This document shows, one piece after another, positions 1 through 8,695 of a stretch of DNA of 64,000 bases. Position numbers and translations under genes: made by a program. The DNA lies in NCBI RefSeq assembly GCF_040137905.1, contig NZ_JBEFDG010000044.1, positions 1 to 64,000 of the forward strand, read 5' to 3'. The stretch comes from Corticimicrobacter sp040137905 (lineage in GTDB: Bacteria; Pseudomonadota; Gammaproteobacteria; Burkholderiales; Burkholderiaceae_B). Positions within the stretch are counted from its first letter, which is position 1, and each line of letters starts with the position of its first letter. The notes beneath the pieces were generated by a model. The model did not search any database and was not told the DNA's origin. It saw only the letters and a list, made by a program, of their open reading frames with translations.

Positions 1-1
1 C

Positions 2-1741
2 GAGGCTGGAGCTGCCGGCATCCCCACCCACTTGCTGAGCTGGCACTATCGCAGCCGGGATGAAGCGCTGATCGCATTCTCGAATTACCACTACTATGAT
101 GGCAGCCTGGTCACTTTCCCATCGCCCAACGCTGACGGCAGCGCGGTACGCCTGCACAAAATCAAGGGTGCCTACATGCGCGGCCAAGGGCGCACAAACC
201 CCGACGAAGCTCGCGCCGTCGTCGCCATGATTCGTGCACGACTCACTTCATGGCTGACCTTACCCGTAACTGAACGTCCTACGCTGGGAGTCATCACCTT
301 CAACGTACAGCAACAGGGTCTGATCCTGGATTTGCTGGATGCCGAGCGACAAGCGAATCCTGAATTCGAATGGTTTTTCTCGGATGACAGGGAAGAAGCA
401 CTCATCGTCAAGAATCTGGAAAACATCCAGGGAGATGAACGCGATGTCATGCTATTTTCGATTACCTTCGGTCCGGATCACGCAGGCAAGCTTTCCATGA
501 ATTTTGGTGCTCTGAATAACGATGGTGGCGAAAAGCGGCTCAATGTTGCCGTGACACGTGCGCGCGCTGAATTGCATGTTTTCAGCTCCCTATCTGCCGA
601 CCAGATCGACCTTAACCGCACTGCTGCCCGAGGCGTCAAAGATCTCAAGGCTTTTCTTGATTTTGCCAACCGGGGTGCGATTGCACTGGCAGCACAAGAC
701 GCAGGATCGGTGGGCGGCATAGACTCTCCCTTCGAACAGGCTGTTTATAACGCACTGACGCACAGGGGATGGGAGGTGCATACCCAGATCGGTGTATCCG
801 GTTTTCGTATCGATCTGGGTATCCGCCATCCGGACCATGCCGGCGCATGGCTTGCTGGCGTTGAATGTGATGGTGCCACTTACCACCGCTCAGCGACCGC
901 TCGTGATCGAGATCGGATTCGACAGGCAGTACTTGAAGGACTAGGCTGGCGCATACTGCGCATTTGGTCTACCGATTGGTTCCGGCACCCCTCCGCCACA
1001 GCAGAGCGTATTGATGCAGCGCTGCAAGCAGCATTGGCAGAAGACCGCGCCCGCCGAGAAGCAGAAGCAGCCAATGCGCAAATAGCATCTCCTATCCTAT
1101 CCGCAAATGACATCCAGGAAGCACCAGACACACAATCACAGCCGCAACAAAGCGATCCGATTACTCCCGATACGGCAGAGTCTGACACGACGATAAGTAC
1201 CAACACAGCAGACGTCACTTCCCCACCCCTCCAGAAATACGCATCAGCACTCGGCCTGACCTCACCCTCCTCCACTACCAGAGGCAGCCTGGATCCTGAA
1301 CGTTTCTTCGATCACGATTACACCCCAGTGCTGGCAACCCTGGTCCAGGAAATTGTCGCCCGCGAAGCACCGATTTCCGCCCCGGCACTGGCTCGACGTA
1401 TTGCCCAGGAGCATGGCTGGCAACGCACTGGCAGTCGAATTCAGAAACGCCTTGCCGAACAGCACCCTTTACTGGACAACACAACTGAAAACATGACCCT
1501 TTTCCTGTGGAGTGCAGGTCAAGCCGCAAATCGTATCGCCTTCAGAGGATTGAAAGGCCGAACGATACGTGAAATATCACGCACAGAAATCGCATCAGTC
1601 GAAGATCAGCATGCAGTACAGATAGCAGATGCGGCAGACCCCGTACTCGAACTGTCACGCCTGCTGGGGATTGCGCGCCTGACTCAGGATACTCGTCACT
1701 ATCTTGAAGCATGCCGTGCATGGCGTAGCCTGAACTCATAA
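2..1741 (+). CDS. Large SF1 helicase with Vsr/MTES_1575-like nuclease and DUF3320-like C-terminus (5' end outside window)
   Basis: The reading frame is open from base 2, so this is the C-terminal part (about 580 residues) of a longer protein; the TTG at 32 is internal. Seen: SF1 helicase motifs in order, SWHYRSRDEAL near the start, ENIQGDERDV (motif V, about bases 419-448) and NVAVTRARAEL (motif VI, about 542-574). Next comes a PD-(D/E)XK/Vsr-like domain at about 725-990 with the segments FRIDLGI, GVECDGATYH and GWRILRIWSTDW. A low-complexity Ala/Gln/Thr linker leads to a DUF3320-like tail at about 1285-1500. Proteins of order DUF4011-helicase-Vsr-DUF3320 are predicted anti-phage factors; I recall one type named Hhe. 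The defence role is inference. Base composition is less GC-rich than the following core genes, which fits an accessory origin. Confidence 0.85.
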   Translation, partial: EAGAAGIPTHLLSWHYRSRDEALIAFSNYHYYDGSLVTFPSPNADGSAVRLHKIKGAYMRGQGRTNPDEARAVVAMIRARLTSWLTLPVTERPTLGVITFNVQQQGLILDLLDAERQANPEFEWFFSDDREEALIVKNLENIQGDERDVMLFSITFGPDHAGKLSMNFGALNNDGGEKRLNVAVTRARAELHVFSSLSADQIDLNRTAARGVKDLKAFLDFANRGAIALAAQDAGSVGGIDSPFEQAVYNALTHRGWEVHTQIGVSGFRIDLGIRHPDHAGAWLAGVECDGATYHRSATARDRDRIRQAVLEGLGWRILRIWSTDWFRHPSATAERIDAALQAALAEDRARREAEAANAQIASPILSANDIQEAPDTQSQPQQSDPITPDTAESDTTISTNTADVTSPPLQKYASALGLTSPSSTTRGSLDPERFFDHDYTPVLATLVQEIVAREAPISAPALARRIAQEHGWQRTGSRIQKRLAEQHPLLDNTTENMTLFLWSAGQAANRIAFRGLKGRTIREISRTEIASVEDQHAVQIADAADPVLELSRLLGIARLTQDTRHYLEACRAWRSLNS

Positions 1742-1756
1742 AGTGATGCTCTAGGC

Positions 1757-2596
1757 ATGTTGATCACCAGCCTCAGCCAGATGAATATCAGTCAACCCGA
1801 TTGTCTGGCCGCCTGTGCGGTCGATGTCCTGACCACCGCAGACCCTGCACAGAAGACAGCCCGCTCACGTGCCTACGCCCGCGCCTGGCTAAACGCCCGC
1901 GCCAGTGGCACTCCCATGCCAATCGGTCAAGCTGCCGCCCCGGACCACCCGGCCCGCCCCGCGGATCCGGAACTCCTGTCGCCAACCCAGGTACCGCGCC
2001 GCAATCCCGGCAGCCCACGCGGGCGTATCGCCCTGCTGCACGCCGTGGCCCACATTGAGTTCAACGCCATCGACCTGCACTGGGACATCATCGCCCGCTT
2101 TACCGATACCCCCATGCCCCTGGGTTTCTACGACGACTGGGTTCGAGCCGCCGATGACGAATCACGACACTTCCATCTGGTCAACGACTGCCTGATCGCA
2201 CAGGACAGTGGCTATGGCATGCTTCCTGCCCATGCCGGCATGTGGCGATCTGCCGAGAACACGGCCCATGACCTGATGGGTCGGCTGGCCATCGTGCCCA
2301 TGGTGCTGGAGGCACGCGGGCTGGACGTGACACCCGCCATGATCGAGATTTTCCGCAAGGCTGGGCAGACCGACGCGCTTGCCGCACTGGAAACCATCTA
2401 CGCCGAAGAGGTTGCACACGTTGCCTATGGTTCGAAGTGGTTCCATTTTCTGTGCGGACGATATGACCGGGATCCCAAGGAAGCCTTCCATGACAAGGTG
2501 CGGCAGTACTTCCGGGGCTCACTCAAGCCGCCTTTCAACGACGAAAAACGGGCGGAGGCCGGATTGCCGCCAGACTTCTATTGGCCGCTGGCCTAA
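1757..2596 (+). CDS. DUF455 family ferritin-like protein
   Basis: 279 residues, starting 15 bases after the helicase gene. The sequence carries a di-iron carboxylate pattern typical of ferritin-like four-helix bundles: AHIEFNA (Glu about 101), DDESRHF (Glu135, His138) and AEEVAH (Glu218, His221). This matches the DUF455 family, which is distantly related to the tRNA hydroxylase MiaE. Its substrate is not known and I do not assign one. The first 85 residues are Pro/Ala-rich and lie outside the helical core. Codon use is strongly GC-rich, unlike the upstream helicase gene, so this probably marks the start of core chromosome. The family call is firm; the function is open. Confidence 0.8.
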   Translation: MLITSLSQMNISQPDCLAACAVDVLTTADPAQKTARSRAYARAWLNARASGTPMPIGQAAAPDHPARPADPELLSPTQVPRRNPGSPRGRIALLHAVAHIEFNAIDLHWDIIARFTDTPMPLGFYDDWVRAADDESRHFHLVNDCLIAQDSGYGMLPAHAGMWRSAENTAHDLMGRLAIVPMVLEARGLDVTPAMIEIFRKAGQTDALAALETIYAEEVAHVAYGSKWFHFLCGRYDRDPKEAFHDKVRQYFRGSLKPPFNDEKRAEAGLPPDFYWPLA

Positions 2597-2643
2597 ACTG
2601 ATGCTGTACAAGCATCCACGGTATTCCGTACAAGGGCAACAAC

Positions 2644-3420
2644 ATGACAGTCTTCAATCATCGGGACGGCGAGCATCTTCAAATCAACGACGCGCGCATC
2701 TACTACGAACAGCAGGGCCATCAGGACGGCCCTGCACTGATCTTCCTGCATGGTGGCCTCGGCGATGTGGAAAGCTTCAACACGCTTGCAGCACACCTGG
2801 GCAAGACCTATCGATTGGTAGGCATCGACAGTCGAGGGCAGGGAAAATCTACGCTCGGCTCTTCATCTCTAACCTATAAGCGCATTCAAGAGGATGTAGA
2901 AGCCGTGGTCCGGCATCTGGCATTGGCCAATGCCAGCATCATCGGCCACAGCGATGGCGGCATCGCAGCCCTGCGCTTGGCCGCAAGCGGCACTCCATGG
3001 ATCGACAAGCTCATTACGATTGGCGCGCACTGGGCGTTGTCGGCAAACGACCCGACCCGCGAGATGTACGCGGGCATCACCGCCGCAGATTGGCGCGAGA
3101 TGTTTCCTGAAGAGGTCGATCGCTACCTGGCATTGAACCCGGAACCTGATTTCGAAAGGCTGATGACGGCGGTGCGCACACTTTGGCTGGACGACAGCGA
3201 AGAGAGCTACCCCGGCGAAACCGTGCGTACCATCAGCGCCAGCCTGCTGGTCGTGCGGGGCGATGACGACCCGCTCGTCTCCCGCACCAATGCCGTCGAA
3301 CTGGCAGACCGTGTGGCAGGGGCCAAGCTTCTGAATCTGCCATTCGCTGATCACTCTGCGCAGGAAAGCCAGTCACAGTGGCTACTGCCGGTGCTGAATG
3401 CGTTTCTACAGGCGCAGTAG
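2644..3420 (+). CDS. Alpha/beta hydrolase fold protein
   Basis: 258 residues, likely cytoplasmic since no signal peptide is seen. The oxyanion motif FLHGGLG is followed by the nucleophile elbow GHSDGG with Ser103. RGDDDPLV (Asp about 207-209) supplies the acid and ADHSAQ (His about 237) the base, so the Ser-Asp-His triad is complete. SRGQGKS near residue 65 is also typical of the family. The substrate cannot be read from the sequence; esterases, haloperoxidase-like enzymes and enol-lactonases all share this layout. It follows the DUF455 gene by 47 bases and may be co-transcribed with it. It is convergent with ilvC. Confidence 0.85.
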   Translation: MTVFNHRDGEHLQINDARIYYEQQGHQDGPALIFLHGGLGDVESFNTLAAHLGKTYRLVGIDSRGQGKSTLGSSSLTYKRIQEDVEAVVRHLALANASIIGHSDGGIAALRLAASGTPWIDKLITIGAHWALSANDPTREMYAGITAADWREMFPEEVDRYLALNPEPDFERLMTAVRTLWLDDSEESYPGETVRTISASLLVVRGDDDPLVSRTNAVELADRVAGAKLLNLPFADHSAQESQSQWLLPVLNAFLQAQ

Positions 3421-3510
3421 CAGGTGCGGAACCGCTTCGGCCAGCGATACCGAGACGATACTGATCCAGACGACAATAAGCCCTGCAAACTGCTGGTACT
3501 GGCGTCATCG

Positions 3511-3548
3511 CAAAACAAAAAACCCGGCACCTTTCCAGGCACCGGGTT
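3511..3548 (-). terminator. Rho-independent terminator of the ilv operon
   Basis: On the minus strand an 11-bp stem (AACCCGGTGCC with GGTGCCGGGTT, two G-U pairs) closes a six-base loop and is followed by TTTTGTTTTG. It lies 58 bases after the ilvC stop. On the plus strand the same stem has only four T residues and could weakly stop transcription from the hydrolase gene. Confidence 0.85.
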
Positions 3549-3605
3549 TTGGATGGCATCCACACCATACCAGGCCTCAAAGGCCCGGCACAGCCTGGAG
3601 AACGA

Positions 3606-4622
3606 TCAGTTCTTGGTCTGGTCAACCATCTTGTTGGCAGCGATCCACGGCATCATTGCACGCAGCTTGGCACCGACCTGTTCGATCTGCGAGTCGGCGT
3701 TGATGCGACGACGCGAAGTCAGCGTGGGCGCACCGGCAGCGTGTTCGAGGATGAATTTCTTGGCGTATTCGCCAGTCTGGATATCCTTGAGCGCCTGGCG
3801 CATGGCCTTGCGGGTTTCTTCGGTCACGACCTTGGGGCCGGTCTCGTACTCGCCGAATTCGGCGTTGTTCGAGATCGAGTAGTTCATGTTGGCGATACCG
3901 CCTTCATAGATCAGGTCGACGATCAGCTTGAGTTCGTGCAGGCACTCGAAATAGGCCATTTCGGGTGCGTAGCCGGCTTCCACCAGCGTGTCGAAACCGG
4001 CCTTGATCAGTTCGACGGTACCGCCGCACAGCACGGCCTGTTCGCCGAACAGATCGGTTTCAGTCTCTTCACGGAAGTTGGTCTCGATGATGCCGGCACG
4101 GCCACCGCCGTTGGCGCTGGCATACGACAGGGCGATATCACGGGCCGCGCCGGACTTGTCCTGGTAGACGGCGATCAGGTGAGGCACGCCGCCGCCCTGG
4201 GTATAGGTGGCACGCACGGTGTGGCCGGGGGCCTTGGGCGCAACCATGATCACGTCGATGTCATCGCGCGGCACGACCTGACCATAATGCACGTTGAAAC
4301 CGTGGGCGAAGGCCAGTGCGGCACCTGCCTTGATGTTGGGAGCTACCTGGTCGCGATACACGGCGGCGATGTTCTCGTCGGGCAGCAGCATCATGACGAT
4401 GTCGGCAGCCTTGACGGCCTCGGCCACTTCCTTGACTTCCAGGCCGGCGTTGGCGGCCTTGTTCCACGATGCACCGCCCTGGCGCAGGCCAACGATGACC
4501 TTGACACCCGAATTGTGCAGGTTCAGCGCATGGGCGTGGCCCTGCGAACCATAACCGATGATGGCGACGGTGCGGCCCTTGATGAGGGACAGATCGCAAT
4601 CCTTGTCGTAGAAAACCTTCAT
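3606..4622 (-). CDS. ilvC: Ketol-acid reductoisomerase (NADP+), class I
   Basis: 338 residues, the usual length of the short class I enzyme. It converts 2-acetolactate or 2-aceto-2-hydroxybutyrate to the dihydroxy acids in valine, leucine and isoleucine synthesis, in the cytoplasm. Seen: Rossmann motif GYGSQGHAHALNL (about residues 24-36), MLLPDENIAAVY, AFAHGFNVHYG, VAPKAPGHTVR, and the metal-binding/knotted C-domain segments TDLFGEQAVLCGG and EAGYAPEMAYFECLHE. It is the last gene of ilvB-ilvN-ilvC, 98 bases after ilvN, and is followed by a strong terminator. Confidence 0.98.
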   Translation of the reverse strand: MKVFYDKDCDLSLIKGRTVAIIGYGSQGHAHALNLHNSGVKVIVGLRQGGASWNKAANAGLEVKEVAEAVKAADIVMMLLPDENIAAVYRDQVAPNIKAGAALAFAHGFNVHYGQVVPRDDIDVIMVAPKAPGHTVRATYTQGGGVPHLIAVYQDKSGAARDIALSYASANGGGRAGIIETNFREETETDLFGEQAVLCGGTVELIKAGFDTLVEAGYAPEMAYFECLHELKLIVDLIYEGGIANMNYSISNNAEFGEYETGPKVVTEETRKAMRQALKDIQTGEYAKKFILEHAAGAPTLTSRRRINADSQIEQVGAKLRAMMPWIAANKMVDQTKN

Positions 4623-4679
4623 GTGTGCTCTCCTGTGTATTCAGTCAGATTCAGAAATGGAATATGCATTGCTGCAGAA

Positions 4680-4713
4680 CCGGCCATACAGGGCAACCCA
4701 CCCTGCATACCGG
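4680..4713 (-). promoter_or_regulatory. Intercistronic hairpin between ilvN and ilvC
   Basis: On the minus strand CCGG-TATGCAGGG pairs with CCCTGTATG-CCGG (two wobble pairs, one bulged base) around a seven-base loop. It sits in the 98-base gap between ilvN and ilvC and has no following U-run, so it is more likely a processing or stability element than a terminator. Its function is inference. Confidence 0.35.
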
Positions 4714-4720
4714 CGCTGCG

Positions 4721-5212
4721 TCAGACTTTCAGTACCCGTTCACCCCGGCCGATGCCGGATGCGCCCGTACGGACCGTTTCGAGAATGGCGCTGCGGTCAA
4801 GTGCATCGATGAACGCCTGCAGCTTGTCCTGCGCGCCGGTCAGCTCGATGGTATAGGACTTGTCGGTCACGTCGATGATGCTGCCGCGGAAGATATCGGC
4901 CATGCGCTTGACCTCTTCACGCTCCTTGCCCACGGCACGGACCTTGATCAGCATCAGCTCACGCTCGATATGCGGACCTTCGGTCAGATCCACCACCTTG
5001 ACCACGTCGATCAGGCGGTTGAGATGCTTGGTGATCTGCTCGATCACGGCATCCGAACCGGTCGTCACCACCGTCAGGCGCGACAGCGTGGCATCCTCGG
5101 TCGGTGCCACGGTCAAGGTCTCGATGTTGTAGCCACGGGCTGAAAACAGCCCCACCACCCGCGACAGCGCGCCGGGTTCGTTCTCCATGAGAACAGAAAT
5201 CACGTGTCTCAT
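4721..5212 (-). CDS. ilvN: Acetolactate synthase small (regulatory) subunit
   Basis: 163 residues, normal for the IlvN/IlvH family. It starts with an ACT domain (VISVLMENEPGALSRVVGLF, then SARGYNIETLTVAPTED), which binds valine and gives feedback control of the catalytic subunit. The C-terminal domain (about 80-160) matches the ALS small-subunit family and includes MADIFRGSIIDV. The gene follows the large subunit by 9 bases, so the two are surely co-translated. ilvH is the equally valid name. Confidence 0.97.
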   Translation of the reverse strand: MRHVISVLMENEPGALSRVVGLFSARGYNIETLTVAPTEDATLSRLTVVTTGSDAVIEQITKHLNRLIDVVKVVDLTEGPHIERELMLIKVRAVGKEREEVKRMADIFRGSIIDVTDKSYTIELTGAQDKLQAFIDALDRSAILETVRTGASGIGRGERVLKV

Positions 5213-5221
5213 GTCGTCTCC

Positions 5222-6934
5222 TCAAAGCTCTTGCGAGCCCATCATCATCTCGGTCAGGCCGCGGCCTGCCTTGACCATGGGCCAGACGTTCTCGGTGCGG
5301 TCGGTCAGGAAGTCCAGGAACACCAGCCTGTCCTTCAGGGCGAAGGCCTCGCGCAACGCGCCCTCGACATCACCCGGCTTCTCGACGCGCACACCGACAT
5401 GCCCGAAGCTCTCGACCAGCTTGACGAAATCGGGCAGTGAATCCATGTACGACTCGGAATAGCGCGAACCGTATTCAATTTGCTGCCACTGGCGCACCAT
5501 GCCCAGGAAACGATTGTTGAGACAGATAATCTTGGGATGAATCCGATACTGCCGGCAGGTTGCCAGTTCCTGGATGTTCATCTGGATCGAGGCCTCGCCG
5601 GTGATCACGGCCACCTCGGCATCGGGGTGTGCCATCTTCACGCCCATGGCGTACGGCAGGCCCACGCCCATGGTGCCCAGGCCACCCGAATTGATCCAGC
5701 GGCGCGGCTTGTCAAAGCCATAGTATTGCGCCGCCCACATCTGGTGCTGGCCCACGTCGGAAGTGACATAGGCATCGCCACCGGTCACTTCCCAGAGCTT
5801 TTGCACCACGAACTGCGGCTTGATGACTTCATCTGAGGATTCGTAGGCCAGGCACTGCTTGCCGCGCCAGGTTTCGATCTGCTGCCACCACTTCTCGAAG
5901 CGGCCAGCCTTGGGTGCCTCGGGTGCCGTGCGCATCTGCTCGATCATCTCCTGCAGCACGTCACGGACGTTGCCGACGATGGGCACGTCGACCTTGACGC
6001 GCTTGGAGATCGACGACGGATCAACATCGATATGGATGATCTTGCGTGGATTCTGCGCAAAATGACGCGGGTTGCCGATCACACGATCATCGAAGCGCGC
6101 GCCGATGGCCAGCAGCACGTCGCAGTGCTGCATCGCCATGTTGGCCTCGTAGGTGCCATGCATGCCGGGCATGCCCACAAAATGCCGATCACTGGCCGGG
6201 AACGCACCCAGACCCATCAGGGTATTGGTGCAGGGTGCACCCATCAGGTCAACCAGTTGTCGCAGCTCTTCGGAAGCATTGGACAGGATCACGCCACCAC
6301 CGGTATAGATCACCGGCCGCTCGGCCTGGCGCAGCATCTGCACGGCCTTCTTGATCTGTCCCTGGTGACCCTTGGTGACAGGCATGTAGGAGCGCAGGTG
6401 GATTTCCTCGCGCGACGGCGAGTACTTGCACTGCGCCACCGTGATGTCTTTGGGGATGTCCACCAGCACAGGACCGGGACGGCCGGTACGGGCAATATAG
6501 AATGCCTTGCGCATTACATCGGCCAGGTCCTTGACGTCGCGCACCAGGAAATTGTGCTTGACGCAGGGGCGGGTGATACCAACGGTATCGCACTCCTGGA
6601 AGGCATCCTCGCCAATCGCTGCCGTGGGAACCTGACCACTGATGATGACCATCGGGATCGAGTCCATGTAGGCCGTAGCAATACCGGTCACGGCATTGGT
6701 CAGGCCCGGGCCGCTGGTGACCAGCGCCACGCCGACCTTTTCGGTCGAGCGCGAATAGGCATCGGCCGCGTGCACGGCAGCCTGCTCGTGTCGCACCAGG
6801 ATGTGTTCGAATTGCTCTTGCTTGTAAATCGCGTCGTAGATGTAGAGCACCGCGCCGCCAGGGTATCCGAAGACGTGCGTCACGCCCTCTTCGGCCAGAC
6901 AGCGCACGACGATTTCGGCGCCATTGATTTCCAT
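5222..6934 (-). CDS. ilvB: Acetolactate synthase large (catalytic) subunit, biosynthetic type
   Basis: 570 residues, the standard length. It is a thiamine-diphosphate enzyme that condenses two pyruvates, or pyruvate plus 2-ketobutyrate, in the first common step of branched-chain amino-acid synthesis. Seen: the N-terminal GAEIVVRCLAEEGVTHVFGYPGG, with the ThDP glutamate in VRHEQAAVHAADAYSR (about 47-62), TSGPGLTNAVTGIATA, the central FAD-type domain, and the C-terminal ThDP-binding segment GEASIQMNIQELATCRQY. The usual GDGSFQMN here reads GEASIQMN. That replaces the first Asp of the GDG motif by Glu, a change found in many biosynthetic ALS proteins. It is the first gene of ilvBNC, behind a 414-base leader. 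ilvI is an alternative symbol. Confidence 0.97.
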   Translation of the reverse strand: MEINGAEIVVRCLAEEGVTHVFGYPGGAVLYIYDAIYKQEQFEHILVRHEQAAVHAADAYSRSTEKVGVALVTSGPGLTNAVTGIATAYMDSIPMVIISGQVPTAAIGEDAFQECDTVGITRPCVKHNFLVRDVKDLADVMRKAFYIARTGRPGPVLVDIPKDITVAQCKYSPSREEIHLRSYMPVTKGHQGQIKKAVQMLRQAERPVIYTGGGVILSNASEELRQLVDLMGAPCTNTLMGLGAFPASDRHFVGMPGMHGTYEANMAMQHCDVLLAIGARFDDRVIGNPRHFAQNPRKIIHIDVDPSSISKRVKVDVPIVGNVRDVLQEMIEQMRTAPEAPKAGRFEKWWQQIETWRGKQCLAYESSDEVIKPQFVVQKLWEVTGGDAYVTSDVGQHQMWAAQYYGFDKPRRWINSGGLGTMGVGLPYAMGVKMAHPDAEVAVITGEASIQMNIQELATCRQYRIHPKIICLNNRFLGMVRQWQQIEYGSRYSESYMDSLPDFVKLVESFGHVGVRVEKPGDVEGALREAFALKDRLVFLDFLTDRTENVWPMVKAGRGLTEMMMGSQEL

Positions 6935-7348
6935 GTTGTATTCCTTTCAAAACCGGCTTTGCGACATCGAGTCTTGCCTGCCAGGGTAAGGCGGCAACAT
7001 GGTTTGCGCTGATCGGAACAGCACATCAAGGCTTGACGGTTCACGGAACCGGGCTACCTGGATGCCCTGCCGACCCGGCGCGCACCACCCGGGGCGCATC
7101 GCAACATTCCGGAGAATGCCTGAGGTCGAAACGGAAGCTGTGGCATCACACGCTTGTGGCGCGGCTCGCAGCAGGTTGTATTAGCGCGTCGTTCCCGGAT
7201 GATGGCCGGGTTCTTGTCTGCCAATGCATGTGCGACTGATGAATAAGCACATACAAGAAAACGAATTTACCGCGTTGCAGGGGAATGCGCAAACGCTACG
7301 CACCCGATCGGTGCGCAAAGTCCCCCGTCAGTAGCGGTACAGCAACGA
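6935..7348 (-). promoter_or_regulatory. Untranslated leader/promoter region of the ilv operon
   Basis: This 414-base gap is the longest in the window. I found no convincing protein gene, tRNA or strong sigma70 promoter. On the minus strand there is a TAATAC hexamer at about 7178-7183 without a good -35, a CCCGG/CCGGG hairpin at about 7195-7211, and a 23-codon open frame beginning ATGTGCTTATTC at about 7252. That peptide has no run of Ile, Val or Leu codons, so a classical ilv attenuator is not supported. Such a long leader implies some control, but the mechanism is not visible. Confidence 0.35.
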
Positions 7349-8515
7349 TCAGCCGGTCAGTTGCGACGCCACCATGCGCTTGAAAGGTGCCAGTGCATCG
7401 GCCACGCGCAGCACGGCGCTGCGCAACACGCGCGCCGGTGCACGGTCATTGGTGTACAGCGACACCACCAGGTTGGTGGCCGTGTACAGCGGCAGGCTGG
7501 TGCGACGATGTGCCCAGGTATAGCTCTCGAGCAGCGAGGCCGCCGCCATGTCCTGGCCGGCACGATGTGCCGCAAGCATCCGCTCGGACAGCAGCTTGAC
7601 GCTGGTCAGTCCCAGGTTGAAACCATGCGCGGTCACCGGATGCATGCCGACGGCCGCATCACCGATCAGCGCAAAGCGCCTTGCGTGGAACCGCGAGGAA
7701 TACACGCCGACCAGCGGGTACACCGTACTGACGCTGATGCGTTTCATCGTACCCAGGCGGTGTTCGAAACGGCGCTGGATATCGATATTGAAAGCATCTT
7801 CGTCGAGCGCCTGCAACTGCTGCATCTGGCTGTGCGGCAGGGTCAGCACCACCGACGCCTGGTTGCCGTTGAGCGGCAGCAGCGCGCGGGTCTGGCCATA
7901 GCCGAACCATTCCCAGGCCACGTGTCCGTGCGGCACATCGTGCTGGGCACGGAACACCATCATGCTCTTGCCATAATCTTTCATGTGGGCAGGAATGCCA
8001 AGCGCCCGCCGTGTTTCGGAAAAACGGCTGTCGGCGGCGATCAGCAGCTTGCCGCCGATCACGCGGCCATCCGCCAGGCTGACCGTGCAGCCTTGCTCGT
8101 CGGTCGATACGCGCTCGACCTTGACCTCGTCGAGCAACTGGATGCGCTCATTGCCCAGGATATTGGCATACGCCGCCTGGCGAATCAGGTGATTGGGCAC
8201 CAGCCAGCCCAGTTGGGCCTCGCTGCCTGCCTCTGCCTGGACATGCATGCCATGGCGCGAAGACCCGTCCATCACCTGGGCGTGCTTGAGATCCGAAATT
8301 TCTTCGGCTGGAATGCGGTCCCACATCCCCCAGGCCTGCATCAAGCGACGCGACTCGTGTGTCAGGGCGATCTCGCGCCCGTCGAAGGCGGCATCGGCCA
8401 GCGCTGCGCGCGACTGACGCTCAAGGAGCGCCACCGAAATGCCTGCCTGCGCAAGTACATGGGCCATGCTCAGGCCGGTCGGGCCGGCCCCGACGATGAC
8501 TACGTCCACATTCAT
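7349..8515 (-). CDS. FAD-dependent UbiH/UbiF/UbiM-family hydroxylase
   Basis: 388 residues from the ATG at 8515, which has GGAG ten bases upstream; a GTG nine bases earlier has no usable spacing. It is a class A flavin monooxygenase of ubiquinone synthesis. Seen: the dinucleotide fold VDVVIVGAGPTGLS at the N-terminus, the DG motif near LLIAADSRFSETRRALGI, and the second FAD motif LIGDAAVGMHPVTAHGFNLGL (about 280-300). The family adds hydroxyl groups to the benzoquinone ring; UbiM from other proteobacteria is about this size, so ubiM is plausible. I cannot tell UbiM from UbiF or UbiH without a tree. It is divergent from argA. Confidence 0.88.
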   Translation of the reverse strand: MNVDVVIVGAGPTGLSMAHVLAQAGISVALLERQSRAALADAAFDGREIALTHESRRLMQAWGMWDRIPAEEISDLKHAQVMDGSSRHGMHVQAEAGSEAQLGWLVPNHLIRQAAYANILGNERIQLLDEVKVERVSTDEQGCTVSLADGRVIGGKLLIAADSRFSETRRALGIPAHMKDYGKSMMVFRAQHDVPHGHVAWEWFGYGQTRALLPLNGNQASVVLTLPHSQMQQLQALDEDAFNIDIQRRFEHRLGTMKRISVSTVYPLVGVYSSRFHARRFALIGDAAVGMHPVTAHGFNLGLTSVKLLSERMLAAHRAGQDMAAASLLESYTWAHRRTSLPLYTATNLVVSLYTNDRAPARVLRSAVLRVADALAPFKRMVASQLTG

Positions 8516-8605
8516 TTCGCACACGCTCCAGTGTCATGTCAATGGGCTGAATTCTACCGCTTTGTTTCTGCAGGCGGTTTTGATTTCAGACAATGCCATC
8601 TTCCA

Positions 8606-8642
8606 TATCCGTCTAAAATAAGCGCCAATCAAAATACGGATA
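8606..8642. promoter_or_regulatory. Inverted repeat between ubiH-like gene and argA (candidate operator)
   Basis: TATCCGT (8606-8612) and ACGGATA (8636-8642) form a 7-bp inverted repeat with 23 bases between the arms, about three helical turns centre to centre. The interior holds TAAAAT and AAAATA. It is in the divergent promoter region, 53 bases before the argA start. The regulator is unknown. Confidence 0.35.
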
Positions 8643-8695
8643 CGCTGGCGGCACATGCCGTCCTCCCCAACCCCGACCCGGACTGCCACGACGCC

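Noticed and set aside
7290..7318. CGCACC/GGTGCG hairpin after the hydroxylase gene
   Set aside because: Six-bp stem without a U-run; not enough to claim a terminator.
7361..8695. Plus-strand open frame running upstream from argA across the ubiH-like gene
   Set aside because: It is the opposite strand of a well-matched hydroxylase. ArgA similarity starts only at about 8696, and long antisense frames are expected at this GC content.
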